Assembly: GCA_018466975.1 (NCBI GenBank)
Contig: CM031556.1
Coordinates: 1,612,001-1,676,000, forward strand
Origin: Sparassis latifolia
Lineage: Eukaryota; Basidiomycota; Agaricomycetes; Polyporales; Sparassidaceae
Direction of reading: 5' to 3'
DNA: 64,000 nucleotides
In this document: positions 1 to 11,763 of the stretch, one piece after another
Numbering within the stretch: the first letter of the stretch is position 1
How the letters are laid out: each line of letters begins with the position of its first letter
The notes under the pieces: model-generated
The model's input: only the letters and a program-made list of their open reading frames with translations
What the model was told of the DNA's origin: nothing
Databases searched by the model: none
Position numbers and translations under genes: made by a program

Positions 1-927
1 GGGCCTCCCGAGCCTCCTAGACCAGGCGGGTGACCGCCAGGGAATCCACGATCATAGTCTGCATACCTACCGTAACCTGGAGGAGGTGGCCCTAAATCCC
101 GCACTGAGGGCGGTGAGGGCGGTTCATACGCCTTCGGCGGAGGGGGATCTGGTTTGGGGCTGAGCATGTGAATAATTTGCTGGTCTTCAAAGGGTTAGGA
201 AAATACATACTGGCCACGCGGACAATCTGCACCCATGGGACAAAAACCAGTCAAATAGAGCTGGCATGCAACTCGCTTGACATGTTTCCGAGGGCATGTG
301 GGACCTACATGCTATGAGGTAATAATCTCTGCAAAAAGTACAGCATTACACACCGAGCTTGCAAAACCCTCTATTATAGTCTGGACACTCAATACGACGC
401 TCTTTCGGATGGGCATACAGACATTCGTCTCCAGCGGAACAGTAGCCATACTTCGCGTACCACCAACACTCGGGCATGCGTCTCAGGTTGTACTCGTGCA
501 AGAACTCACAAGCATCACCCTTCTTACACAAGCCACGAAGCCAATGTTTGCACACGGTGGCAAGACGCTCTCGCTCACGAGGATGAGTGGGCAGCTGCTT
601 GGGAGGTTGGAAGTTTTGGATTGACGGGTTGGTGTGCCTCAAAGGACAGTGAAGGGGCCCGAGAGGGCAGCCAGCGGGGGTAAGAGAGAGACGGCATATC
701 TGGTCATCTGCAGGCGATGAATAACGGTACGATACGTAGCTTGTGTGCGCGAGAGAAAGAATACCTTTATCAAGCTTAATACCGAGCTCGTTCTTAATGT
801 AAGATTCCTCAGCAAAGTTGTTCTGATGGAATTGTGGGCGTATGAGATCCCGCAACGCAGACGGACCAGCGAGCGGATTTGCTACAGCAGAGGCCATCGT
901 GGTCGACGAACTCAGTCCTTGTGACAT
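1..927 (-). CDS. YTH1: CPSF30/Yth1-type CCCH zinc-finger mRNA 3'-end processing factor, C-terminus cut by window edge
   Basis: RNA-binding subunit of the nuclear cleavage and polyadenylation factor. Exons read as 927(or 897)..765, 707..354, 304..211 and 159..<1, all with GT-AG introns and a continuous frame. The N-terminal block (LRDLIRPQFHQNNF) is followed by five CCCH fingers: CRLSLTPAGCPLGPLHCPLRH, then CKHWLRGLCKKGDACEFLH, CWWYAKYGYCSAGDECLYAH, CPDYNRGFCKLGPTCPRKH and CQLYLTGFCPMGADCPRGH. A Pro/Gly-rich tail runs off the window at base 1. Two in-frame ATGs (927 and 897) could start the protein; the one at 897 (MASAVANP) fits my recollection of fungal Yth1 N-termini better. The family assignment is very secure. 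The last finger and its Cys/His ligands are spread over exons 3 and 4, which supports the splice model. Confidence 0.93.
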
Positions 928-1550
928 GGTAGCGTCACAACAAGGTGCATTGATAAGCGACCGCTCCTTCCAAATATAGAAGCTCTTTACGAACTTGGAA
1001 TCTCGATCGCCATCCGCGAACTGAGTGTCCCTGGCGCACCCAGTTCCCTCAGGTTCATCCCGCGGGCTACTCACGGCCCGTTTGGAGGGATGTTCGTCGC
1101 AATGACTGATAGCTGATATGTTGCAGGCACATCAGAACATTCTCTCACCCTAATGGATATTGGAAGACTCAAAGATGAGGCTAACAAGTCGCATACGCGG
1201 GAGGAAGCATCTCACGGCATCCCAGTCGGCACTAGCCCCGTTTGTATAACGTCCATGCTGAGATTGTCCCAGTCCGATCTAGACCAGAAATGTTGTATGC
1301 TCTCCAACACACCGGACAAGCTGCAACCTCTCCCTGAAAATGCTGCACCTCGGATTCTTCTGGCCCTCCAGTTCTTCCCAACGCTGGTTCCAGCGGAGTG
1401 ATGGCCCTTCCCTTATTTTCTCATGGCTCCGACGTTTCGTATTCATATAACATGGGCCGCTTTCATCGATCTCCCGACTGTCCCACCATCTCCCTCTGCT
1501 CAACGTGGCGCGTCTTGCGACGATCTGCATGAATCGTGGACACTAACAAC
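928..1550. other. Intergenic, divergent promoters of YTH1 and the P450
   Basis: About 620 bases between two divergent starts. Short open frames occur on both strands but none shows a domain or plausible exon structure. It presumably holds both promoters; no clear TATA box was recognised. Confidence 0.5.
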
Positions 1551-3745
1551 ATGCCAAATCCCACAGATCTCATGGTATCCTTTCTCATCTGCTTCATACT
1601 CTACGCTGTCTTCTCCAAGCGCGCCGTTCGGCATCTACCCTTACCTCCTGGTCCGAGAACATCATGGTTTGGTTCTGTTGAGTTACCTAAAACCTATCCG
1701 TGGATAACCTATGCCCAGTGGAGGAAGACATATGGTACGACTCGTCCTCTCATCGCAAGCCAGAGCAATCGCTGCATGTAAGCACAGGTGATCTCGTCTA
1801 TATCTACGTCTTCGGCAATCCCGTCGTGGTTCTGAACTCGGCTCGAGTGGTCAACGATCTCCTCGAGAAACGGAGCAGTATTTATTCCTCCAGACCATTT
1901 CGATCAATGGTAACCCAACTGTAAGTCGGCCTCGAATTACCCGATCAATTGATCTCAGCGATATACAGTATGGGCTGGGACTGGCTTTTCTCCACAATAC
2001 CTTATGGACCATGGTGGAAGAAGCATCGGGCTATGTTCCACCAACATTTCAACGCAGCCAATACTTCTACGTATCACCCTGTCATGCTGAGAGAAACACG
2101 TGTCCTCCTTCGCAACCTTACTGACTCCCCCGACAACCTGGATCATCACATACGAAGGTTTTGGGTCCCTGCCAGATGTGTACCAGTTTGTGAACTTACG
2201 CGGATGGTCTGCTACAGGAATGCTGCCGCAATCGTGTTGAGTGTGGCGTACGGGCATCAGGTAGAACAGGCTCATGCGTCCTGCCCGGTATCACGACTGA
2301 AGTCAACCGTAGGTAGCACCTGAGGGAGATCCGTATGTTCTGTTGGCGGACCAGGCAATGAATACTCTCGGATTAGCTGGCATCTTCGGAACATACCTTG
2401 TAGACTACATACCTTCCCGTGAGCAAAGCGTAATATTCTCGTGTGTTTCGCTGACCACATCAATCGCATTTATCTAGTGCGATTCATTCCTGCATGGATG
2501 CCTGGTGCAGGATTTAAGCGACAGGCCTTGGAATGGCGCAAGCTGAACCAGGCCATGCTCAATGCACCTTTCAAGATGGTCAAGGAGCGAATGGCGAGTT
2601 TCGTACGAGATGAGCTTCTCATCAGCATTGAAATTTACTTAGGCTTCGGGAAACGCGATACCATGCATAACTGCTGCCGCTGTGGAAGAGTGGCTTCAGT
2701 CCGGACGTGATCCTGAGCAAGAGAAGGTTATCAAGGGTGTTGCTGCTACCTCGTATGCTGGTGATGTTGTTAGTATACCGGTGATTCAGCATAAGCTAAT
2801 GCTCCTCTTCCAGCCGGCGCTGACACCGTATGCGTTTCGACCATTCAACTCATAGAGTCTATTGATGTTCCGTTGACTGTCAACAGACTGTTTCTGCTGT
2901 TCTATCATTCTTCCTGGCGATGACAGTCTATCCCGAGGTCCTCGAAAGAGCACAAGCAGAGATAGACAAAGTCGTAGGCCGAGATCGTTTACCCGATTTC
3001 TCTGACAGGGACTCCCTTCCTTACATCGATTGGATAGTCTGGGAGTGTCTTCGATGGAATCCAGGTAAGGCTGAGGTGCAGCAGCTGTCTGACAATACTG
3101 AACTTAGTACGTTTGTGCTGGTGCAGTCACGCCCTTGGGAATAGCACACAGCTTGACAGAAGACGACGTGTACGAGGGCAAATTGATCCCCAAGGATACC
3201 ACCGTCATTCCTAACACCTGGTCAGTATCCATTTGCCCGCGATCTCGGTAGGCTGAACAGGATTGCAGGGCGATCCTCCACGACGAAGCAACATATCCTG
3301 AACCGTACAGATTTTTCCCTGAAAGATACGCTGACAACTTGAAGAACACTGAACTCGGCATCAATGAGCCACCTCTGGCTGCCTTCGGATATGGTCGACG
3401 GTACGCTCTCTTTGGGCCTGGTTCGTGAGTAAGTCACGGTGCTTACATGGTCCGTTGGTACCGCAGGATATGCCCAGGTCGCTGGCTTGCTACTGACTCT
3501 GTCTGGATTGCTGTCGCCACTGTCGCGGCGGCCTTCAACATTGCTAAGGCCCTCGATGAGAAGGGGGTTCCGATTGAACCGGACGTAGAATACACTTCTA
3601 CACTACTCAGGTGCGGCATTAGTATTTGCATGCCTGGGTGGCACTAAAGCTCATTTCGTCCAGTCATCCGAAGCATTTCCAGTGCAGCATCGTCCAGCGC
3701 TCCGATGCTGCTGCCGCGCTGATTGCGCAAACCTCAGACGAATGA
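1551..3745 (+). CDS. Cytochrome P450 monooxygenase, microsomal
   Basis: Heme-thiolate monooxygenase anchored in the ER. Thirteen exons were resolved: 1551-1734, 1788-1920, 1969-2157, 2218-2260, 2313-2418, 2478-2602, 2643-2760, 2814-2827, 2887-3064, 3127-3220, 3269-3400, 3467-3610 and 3664-3745. They give an uninterrupted 513-residue protein, a normal P450 length. It has an N-terminal hydrophobic anchor (residues about 7-22), a Pro-rich hinge PLPPGP, the I-helix oxygen-activation motif AGADTT (split by two introns around a 14-base exon), the K-helix ExxR motif ECLR, and the heme loop FGYGRRICPGRW with the cysteine ligand. The I-helix and general layout resemble agaricomycete P450s related to O-methylsterigmatocystin oxidoreductases, but the substrate cannot be told from sequence. 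Intron 6 is only 40 nt. No biosynthetic partners adjoin it, so a detoxification or generalist role is as likely as a pathway role. Confidence 0.92.
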
Positions 3746-3900
3746 TATCGTTCATGCTACTTTCGTGGTTGTTCACGATGTACCTATATGGTCTCCGCAT
3801 GTCGCCCGATTTGAGCTACTCGATTCGGTGTAGGATAGCAAATATTCTAAACAAATCCTGATCGTCAAGAGAGAAGACAGTCTACGCAAAGATCTCGGCG

Positions 3901-4620
3901 TCACCAAACACCGAGCAGCTGGGCATCACCGCCGGCAACCTGCACCCTCTCAATACCGGCCCGCACTCTGCTCAGCCACAAGGCATCTGTGACAGCATGA
4001 CTGCCCGGACTGGGAGGACCCGTGGAGTCCTCCAGCTCTATCACATAGATGTCACCTTCGACCCCACTTATAGATGGTCTCCGGTCGATTCTAGTGGCGG
4101 GTGACCCAAAGGTAGTGAGGAGCGTACTGATGACCAGTTGAATGAGGCGACCGTGTGGAGCAGCTGTTTGCTCTGATAGGCCTTCGCTGATGCGCACGAG
4201 CGCCCGTCTCCGCGCGTATCGTTGTAAGGCGTCCGAGGGAAGGCTGGCGTCGAGGGAACTGGCGAGTACGTAGAAGCGAGTAAGGTTCGCTGGGCATGAG
4301 TCAGAAGCGGCTTCGCACATGCAATGCGCAGTGCAGAAATCAGACATACTATCATTATCTTGAATATTATCATGCAACACCTCAAGCCCGTCGAAAATCG
4401 TAGCACAAAGGGCCGCACATATGGCCGCGCTCTGGAGAGTTTGGTCACCCTCTTCTTCTGACAAAAGGGCTTGCGCTGCCGCAGAGGTAGACGGCGTCTT
4501 CACACGGACAGCTCCCGGAAGTCTCTCTGACAGAAAATGTGCACACTGACCGAGAGCCTAGAGTGCGATATCTTAAGCCATGCGTTATAATTCATCGGTA
4601 TGTACGACTTTCCTGTTCAT
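3901..4620 (-). CDS. Orphan protein, about 218 residues
   Basis: Not recognised. An open frame of about 215 codons (3901-4545) has Ser/Ala-rich, protein-like composition with many Cys in its first half (CAALCATIF, FCTAHCMCEAASDSC). It lacks its own N-terminal ATG. A short first exon at 4620-4609 (MNRK), joined by a 63-nt intron with donor GTCGTA and acceptor TCAG, restores a start in phase and gives 219 codons including the stop. This start is inferred. The gene would end some 155 bases from the P450 stop, in convergent orientation. No signal peptide or transmembrane helix is evident. Confidence 0.35.
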
Positions 4621-4741
4621 GGCTGAGGACCCTTCGGATGCTTTCCAGTTGGACACCACGGCGCACGAGAAGGCAGTGTCGCACGGGAAGAGTGAGTTCC
4701 CCCCGAACAAACCTGTCTTCACCGACCGCAGGGAGCCGTAA
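4619..4741 (+). CDS. Possible 40-residue small ORF
   Basis: ATG at 4619 (MAEDPSDAF) runs 40 codons to TAA at 4739-4741, ending FTDRREP. The composition is hydrophilic and protein-like, with no simple repeat. It overlaps the inferred first exon of the orphan on the other strand, so at most one model may be right. An alternative reading treats 4599-4649 as an intron (GTATGT...TTCCAG). No family was recognised. Confidence 0.2.
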   Translation: MAEDPSDAFQLDTTAHEKAVSHGKSEFPPNKPVFTDRREP

Positions 4742-5445
4742 CAAGTCATATGTTTCAGTAACGCTCCCGTAGATGCTATTCTCTTGTGGGATTAATCCGA
4801 AAGGTATCTCATTGGAAACCGCATTGAAGACGTCTGGCTACAAGTTACAATAGAGTTAAATCAGATGACAACAGACAGGATACCTGAGATGGTTGGTTTC
4901 TCGACGTATTGTACATTGGTTCCGAATCCATCGCGTGCACACTGCCGTCGTCGGTTTGAAAATTGCTGGACCCATTCGTGAACTGAGACGGACCTGGTAG
5001 GAATGAGAGCCTAAAGGACCTAGAAAAGCAAGCTTCGGCAAGTTCTCATCACCGAGAGTCATGGTCGGAAGGAAAATTTCCCAGGCGTCAAGTTCATCGT
5101 AACTGAGTACTGAGTACTGAGCGGCAATGCGAAAGGTTAAAATTGTCGCCAGAAAAGGAAGGCGCTTGCATGCCAGTACTTGAGACGCGCGTGTCCTAGC
5201 CTTGCACGCACCACGCTGCACGTCTCTTACCTACCCAATCGAGGGTACTAGGCTTACGTTCTTACTGGTCCTATAAAGCGTCTAGCTGCTGGATGTACCG
5301 TCTTCTCTACACCTCTCGTCATCCTGCTATCGCATCGTCTTCCTCCGGCAAGTTTCTCGGGCTCGCACGCTGTATTACGACTTCACCGCAAACTCTGCAT
5401 ACATCTATAAATCAGCAGGACTCACGACTCTGTATCAAACGCACC
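4742..5445. other. Intergenic with two TATA-like boxes before the M16 protease
   Basis: About 700 bases without a convincing gene. It includes a 7-bp tandem TACTGAG near 5104-5120. TATAAA-type boxes lie at 5272-5277 and 5406-5411, both upstream of the metalloprotease start. Confidence 0.5.
5406..5411 (+). promoter_or_regulatory. TATA box of the Sdd3-like gene
   Basis: TATAAA lies 35-40 bases before the ATG at 5446, which itself sits in a strong CACCATG context. A second TATAAA at 5272-5277 could drive a longer transcript. Confidence 0.4.
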
Positions 5446-8400
5446 ATGTCTCAGAAGATGAACGGCATCAAGACTAATGGAACTCACCTAGAGAGCTTCG
5501 GGAATTTCGATTTGGTCAAGCAAGTCAAGCTCGATTTCGCGGATATCCTGCTCTCGAAGTGGAAGAGCAGGGTCACTGGCTTGTCTGTAGTCCACCTAGA
5601 CTATGAAGGTGTGTCAGGCAGTACTATACTCATCTTTTAAGAACGTTCAATTGACACGAAGCCTAGCTCCAATTGTCAACGGCTATTTTGTGGTCGCCAC
5701 TGAGAGTAAGTGTCTGTCATCATATCTCATAAGTGTATGCTTCCCGATCGACCCAGCTCATGTTGGTGGAACCTGAGTGGCTCGTGGCTCGCGTATTATA
5801 TCCTCCTTTACGGCGGCAGGCTGATCATGCGCTTCTGCGCTGAATGAGGGGTCTACACCATTGATTTGATCTGCCTCCTCACCCACGATGCTGACAAGCT
5901 GATACTAGTCTTCAATGATAGCGGATGTCCTCATACACTAGAACAGTGAGTCTTGATTGCTGCGCTCACTCGCCACATCTCTCACCCTATTATCCAGTCT
6001 GGTTTTTATGGGCGCGGAACAATATCCTTACAAAGGCATCATCGATCACTTTGCGAATCGTGGATTTTCGAATGGCACCAATGCATGGACCGACATCGAC
6101 CATACTGTTTACACTGTCTCGACAGCCGGAGAGCAGGGATTTCTTCAGCTGCTCCCAATTTACGTGGATCACATCTTGTACCCTACTCTCACCAAGGCAG
6201 GCTTTGTCACCGAGGTCAGGAACTATCCAGCCGATTATCTCCTCTCCTTCACTTATATGGGCGTTACAGGTACATCATATCGATGGCAAGGGGCAAGACT
6301 CCGGTGTGGTCTACAGCGAGATGCAAGGACGGGAAAATACTGCCGGAGACCTCATGGCGCTGCGGTATGATTGGTCACACGACCCATCGATGCATGTTCT
6401 GATTGTTTGACAGTATGCAACGCCTGCTGAATTCAGCACGGAGCGCCTATCGATCCGAGACTGGGGGTCTCATGGAGGCGCTCCGTGTCTTGCCTGTTGA
6501 GCAGAGTGCGTCTGTTCATGCTGTTTTCGCCTCACGTTCTCATGAGTGGTGTCAGTCCGGGAGTACCATCACAAGTACTACGTCCCTCATAATTTGTCGC
6601 TCATCGTGACCGGCAAGTTGGCCTCTGGTACCACCTCCCTCCTCAATGTTATTCAGAACCAGATCGAACCGTCCATTATCAGACATGGTCAGAATCAAGG
6701 ATCACGACCGAAAGGTTGGAAGCGGCCCTTCGTAGAAACGGCCAGCGCGCTTCGAGAACCTCTCAAACACAATGTGAAGGAGACTATCGAGTTCCCGGAG
6801 AAGGACGAAAGCGTGGGCGAAGTACAGTTAACGTTCATGGGCCCACCTCCGAATGCATTCCTGGAGAGAAAGGTGTGTATTGGTAGTCTCGTCGTGCACC
6901 TGTCCTTATGTTCTTGTTCCAGGCACTTGACATCCTCGCCACGTACTTGACGTCTTCTCCGGTCGCACCTCTTAACAAGGAATTTGTGGAGATCGAGTCG
7001 CCGTTGTGGTAGGTTTTGATGATTGGTGTCAGATGACTTCGTGTATACTGAATGTGATGACCACTTCAGCACTTACATCTATTTCGGAGAGGATACACGA
7101 GCCACACTGGTGGATCTGCCGGTCTATGTCGGTTCTGTACCGACGGAGTACCTTGAGACTTTCGACGAGAAAATCAGGGCCAGTCTCAAGCGGATCGTTG
7201 ATGAAGGTATCGACATGCAAAGGATGTCCATGGTCATCAATCGTGACGAGCGCCAGGTACTACTCGCTCAGTCTGTGTGGACCATATTACTCATTTCCCC
7301 TCCAGCTCCGTAGCAAGGTCGAGACATCGAAAGGGGATACGTTCTCCGGAACCGTCATTGACGATGTCCTGTACGGCGTTGAGGATGGGTCCGAGTTAGG
7401 CCCTTCTTTGGACGAGATAAAGCAGTACAGCCAGCTTCGCCTGTGGACAAGTACGCAGTGGACGGATGTCTTGAAAAAGTCAGTGCATGATTTTCTCCAT
7501 CATATCGTAGCTCACAAGGTTATTGTATATTTGCAGGTACTACGTGGACCCTCCTTGTGTCGTTGTCCGTGGGAAGCCCTCTGCGGCAATGGCAGATAAG
7601 CTGGAGAAAACCGAGAAGGTTCGCATCGCGGCCCAGAAGAAAATGTTAGGGCCTGAGGGACTTGCGAAGGCAGAGAAAGTCCTCCAGGATGCGAAGAAGG
7701 AGCACGACAAGGAGATCCCAAAGGAAATCCTGACGTCCTTCCCTGTCCCTGATGTTAAGAGCATCTCCTGGATACCCGTTCAGAGCTTGCAAGAAGTTGG
7801 TAAGGGAAGGGCACGGAAGCGGACTGCGCACCAGGGTGGAAACACTGAGCTCGCGAAGCGTGTCGAGAAGGACGGTGAAGCCGTCCCATTCTTCGTTCAG
7901 TACGATCATGTACAGGTGCGAACGGTTTTGTTCCAATGGCATTCGCAGAAGATTAATTCTGATATATATATTGCATAGTCCGATTTTGTCACTATCAATG
8001 CCTATTTCTCCTTGACTAACCTATCGCATCGACTCCGCCCGTAAGTACAACACACCTCTCTGACCGTGGCATATCTGATCTGTTATTTTTACAGATACAT
8101 GTCAACGTACCTCTCTTCATTCTTTTCCTTACCGGTCACGAGAAGCTCCGGGGAGAAATTGACACATGAAGAAGTCGTCAATAGACTGGACAACGACACT
8201 GTCTCGTATGAAGTCAACTTAGGCGTCAGTGGTACTTTCAGTGAGACGATGCGGGTTACCATTAAGGTGGAAACTGCGATGTATGAAAGCGCTATTGCAT
8301 GGTTGAAAGACCTTGTATATGACAGTATCTTCGACAAGGAGAGGTCAGTATCCATCACCCGATTCACCCGATGTCATCTTATTCCTACGTTGTCGCAGGT

Positions 8401-9866
8401 TACAAGTGTCAGTCGCGAAGATCCAACAATCATTGCCGGAATTGAAGAGAGACGGCGACAACGTCTTGTCATCAGTTTCGGCGGGATTGCTATATGACGA
8501 GAGCTCGACATCTTTGGCTGGGAGCGTTCTCTCGCAGATCGAATTCGTACCCAAACTTGCGAAGGATCTGCAGGAATCACCTGACGAGGCCATCAAAAAC
8601 TTTGAAGAGATCAGACGGCTGAGTAAGTTTCAGTTGTTACGGACTTTCCCTCATTTGGCTCACCATGAAGTAGTCACCGAGCCATCTGGCGTACGATTCT
8701 CCGTTACTGGCAATGTGTTGGGCCTCGAGCAACCCCGTAGTCCATGGAGAACTCATTTCGAGAAGGCTTTGCCAGTGAGCAACATGCCCATCTAATTGGT
8801 CCTCACTGCTGACGCAACGTAGGCAACTGAACTTGTCCCCATCACCATGACAGTTAATACCCTTAGCTCGATAGGCAAGGATCCGGTGAAGAAGGTACAG
8901 TTCTGGTGTTCAATATACTGACGTACAACGTGCTCACTGTTTCTGCTAGGCCGTAGTCGTCAGTCTCCCCACAATCGAGAGCTCCTTCGTTGCGCACACT
9001 GCGAAAGGCATCCAAGGCTTTGATCATCCTGACTTCCCAGCAATCCGTGTGGCTCTCGAAGCGCTCAATGCCACCGAGAGCTACCTATGGGTGTGTTAAA
9101 TCCCCTGCTTCGAATGGGCTACCTTATAATCCCCCCTGTAGCGTTATATCCGTGGCTCAGGCCTAGCCTACGGCGCCCATATATCCATCGATCGGGAGGC
9201 CGGCCTTATTGGATTCAACCTGTATCGCGTATGTTTCTAAATAATCACTCGCGTGTCTGGTCTCACGGCGCATTTCCAGAGTTCGAATAGCATGGAGGCG
9301 TTCAGGCAGGCTTCCATTGTTATCAAGAGTCTCGTTGACGGCTCTGTGAGTCCTAAGTACCAATTCCTCTTAGCATCCTCACATAACCCCTTGTACAGAT
9401 ACCACTAGAGGATACGACAATGGACGCAGCCAAGAGTAGTATCGTCTTTGGAGTGACAAAAGGTGTCTCAACACCAGGTCGTGCCGTAAGTGCACATGTT
9501 GGCTTGTACTGTTCATGACCAATGGACCCTTTCTTGCAGGCACTCTCCTCCTTCTTGAATCAGACCTTCAAGGGTGTCCCTCAAGACCACAGCATCAAGC
9601 TCTTGGAAAAATACCAGGCCGTCACCAAGGAGGACGTCCTGGCTGCACTGCGCAAGTACTTCCTGCCGCTCTTTGATGCGTCGTCGTCTGTGGCGGTTGT
9701 TGTCACGGCACCATCGAAGGCGGCTCAGATCGGGAAGGAGCTGGCTGCTGTTGGATATGACGTGGAACAGCGGACCTTGGAAGTCGACCCAGACGAGGAG
9801 AGCGGCAGTGAGAGTGGCAGTGAGACAGGAAGCGAGATGGGCGTCGAGAGCGATGGCAGCCGGTGA
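5446..9866 (+). CDS. M16C-family zinc metalloprotease, Sdd3/Mug138-like (YOL098C type)
   Basis: Large insulinase-type peptidase interrupted by many short introns. Exons were followed from MSQKMNGIKTNG at 5446 to the stop at 9864-9866. The inverted zinc motif HTLEH (HTLEHLVFMG) is formed by joining exons across the intron at about 5945-5997. It is followed by the conserved FSNGTNAWTDIDHTVYT and by GVVYSEMQGREN, which supplies the downstream acidic zinc ligand. Later segments (FMGPPPNAFLERKALD, ALSSFLNQTFKGVP) belong to the repeated M16 half-domains. The C-terminus is acidic and Ser-rich (EESGSESGSETGSEMG). One intron (about 5707-5910) is unusually long for this locus at some 200 nt. Yeast and fission-yeast relatives are cytosolic; an upstream in-frame ATG at 5293 is discussed as a finding. 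Family assignment is firm; the physiological substrate is unknown. Confidence 0.9.
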
Positions 9867-9966
9867 TGCATGATGCATCTTATCTTCTATTGACAATTTA
9901 TTAGTTTGGACCATGGTGCAGGATGCGCGATGCCAGCGCTGTAATCTACAACTTCTCAGAGGTTCT

Positions 9967-11510
9967 CTACGATACAGCGTTTGCGGGCTTATTTACCGTA
10001 TCCTCGGCCTCGGCCTCTCCGACAACCTCGATCATTTTCTCGGCCGCTTGACCGGGCTTCAACTCCACGTTCTCGAGGAAGTCGTTGTCGACCAGAAAAC
10101 GGATAGCTTGAGACAGGTTGGACACGGTCATACGGATCTCAGGTTGCAGCAACTAGAAGAGAGATCTCATTAAATGCGTTCTTGCAACAGTAAACTTTGG
10201 CACTCACATTACGGAGCAGAGAAGGACGTGAAGCGAACGGATTACGTAGAGGTCTGCGCGGCTGCCTTGGTAGGGACTTTTTGATTGGTTGAATCGCCTG
10301 AATGGCAGTAGAAACAGTGCCTGCAGCAGGAATGTTTGGGACATCATCCGGGCTTTCAGGTCGTGAGTCCGCAGCCTCTTGTTCCAAGTCTTTTGGAGAC
10401 ACCTTTGAAGAAACCACTTCAGGTGCACCATCGGAATCTGACTCAGATTCGGAGTCCTCGTCAGAATCCGAGCTGGATGCTTGGATCAGAGATCCTAGAG
10501 CTGGAGGGACTATTGCTGCCTTATGCGTGCTCCCTGTAGCTTGTTGAGAAGACTCTCCGCTTGTTGGTATCAGGTTACCGTCCGTCCGAGCTTGCCAGTT
10601 CTGATTCGCCCCTCTCCCCCTCCCTCTCCCTCTGCCGCCTTCTCTTCCAGTTCCCCATCCTCTCCCTCTTCCCCATCCTCTACCTCTGTCGCTCCAGCCA
10701 TTATGTGAGTGGGCGTCTGCGCCGTCATTGAGTCTTCGCTTCTTCCTGTGAGGAAATCTCACATCTTCTGGTGACAACTGTCCACGGGCAATGGCATCCT
10801 CAAGCTTTCTTTGCCTTTCCTCTACACGGCTTGCGGTTGGGAATCTCTTCCTGCGCTCTGCGATCCACCCCGCGATGGCCTCTGGGGTATCTAGCTTTAC
10901 GGTAGTACCTTGTATGGGTATAGGTTTCCTTCAAGACGCGTGAGATTGGACATCAGATTAACTGCAGCTGCTTCACGCACCCCTTCAGACTGGGATCCGC
11001 ATCCCAGTCTGGTTTGCGCTTCCTGTTCTCCCAGCCAGGAGGATAAATGAGGTGCCGGTCCATCATGTGGATCTCGACGGCCTTCTGCGAACCCTGAAAC
11101 ATGCACCCGTGGTACGTGCACCTGGCATTCCCCGGCTGGTACCAATGCGGCTGCGTCTGGCCGCGATCTTGGGGCCTCTGAGCAGTGGTTCGGCTCTGCA
11201 TTGCGGGCATGGTGCCTTGTTGGCTCGTGTGCTGACCCGGAACATACGTAGATGAGAGGGTGTACCCCTCTGCTGTAGTCGCTGGGTGGAAAGCAGCGAC
11301 ATTTGGGTAGTGCTGCACGTAGGCTTGAGCATAATGAGAAGCCTGGGGGTACTGGTACTGAGGAAAATTTTGGACGTGAGGTTGTGAGAGGGCAGTAGTC
11401 ACGGCGTACGCGGCCAGCATGCCCTGGGAGTGCGCGGGGAGATAGGAGGGGGGTTGCTGGGCATAAGGGCTATAGGTCTGAGGAGCAGGGCGAGTTTGTC
11501 GTGGCTGCAT
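9967..11510 (-). CDS. NUFIP1/Rsa1-like protein, snoRNP assembly factor
   Basis: Three exons (11510-10981, 10928-10208, 10152-9967) give 478 residues. Residues 1-125 are Gln/Tyr/Pro-rich. A C2H2 zinc finger follows, with Cys131, Cys136, His148 and His153. Next is the diagnostic NUFIP1 segment KPIPIQGTTVKLDTPEAIA, then GWIAERRKRFPT, and after that a basic stretch, a Gly/Arg-rich region (GRGRGWGRGRGWG) and an acidic Ser/Asp/Glu cluster. A conserved C-terminal block begins LLQPEIRMTVSNLSQAIRFL. In yeast and animals the NUFIP segment binds Snu13/15.5K and, with the R2TP chaperone system, builds C/D snoRNPs. A nuclear location is inferred. Its stop lies about 100 bases from that of the converging metalloprotease gene. 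Confidence 0.88.
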
Positions 11511-11763
11511 GAGCGTGTCTGCTAAAGTCACCGAGTCGCGATCGACGTTTTCCTGCACGTGCTGCGTGCTTCGGCTATCTCTGAATCTGCGAATAATCTT
11601 GAACACGACCAGCTGCTCTACAGATCTTATGCAGTACTGGTAACTGGAGAGAAGTAGTGCACTGTTCTTTCTATACTCTTTTTTTTCTGTGCAGAGTGCG
11701 ACTCCGACGCATGCTTGGTTCTGTACGCGTCCAGTCCTTTTTGGCCAAGGTACACGCTTCACC

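Noticed and set aside
277..624. 115-codon plus-strand frame
   Set aside because: Entirely antisense to the zinc-finger exons of YTH1; no motif.
1551..3745. P450 as part of a secondary-metabolite cluster
   Set aside because: Neighbours are an mRNA-processing factor, an orphan and a peptidase; no synthase, transferase or transporter adjoins it.
10302..10708. Plus-strand Ser/Pro-rich frames
   Set aside because: Antisense shadow of the Gly/Arg- and Ser/Asp-rich region of the NUFIP1-like gene.
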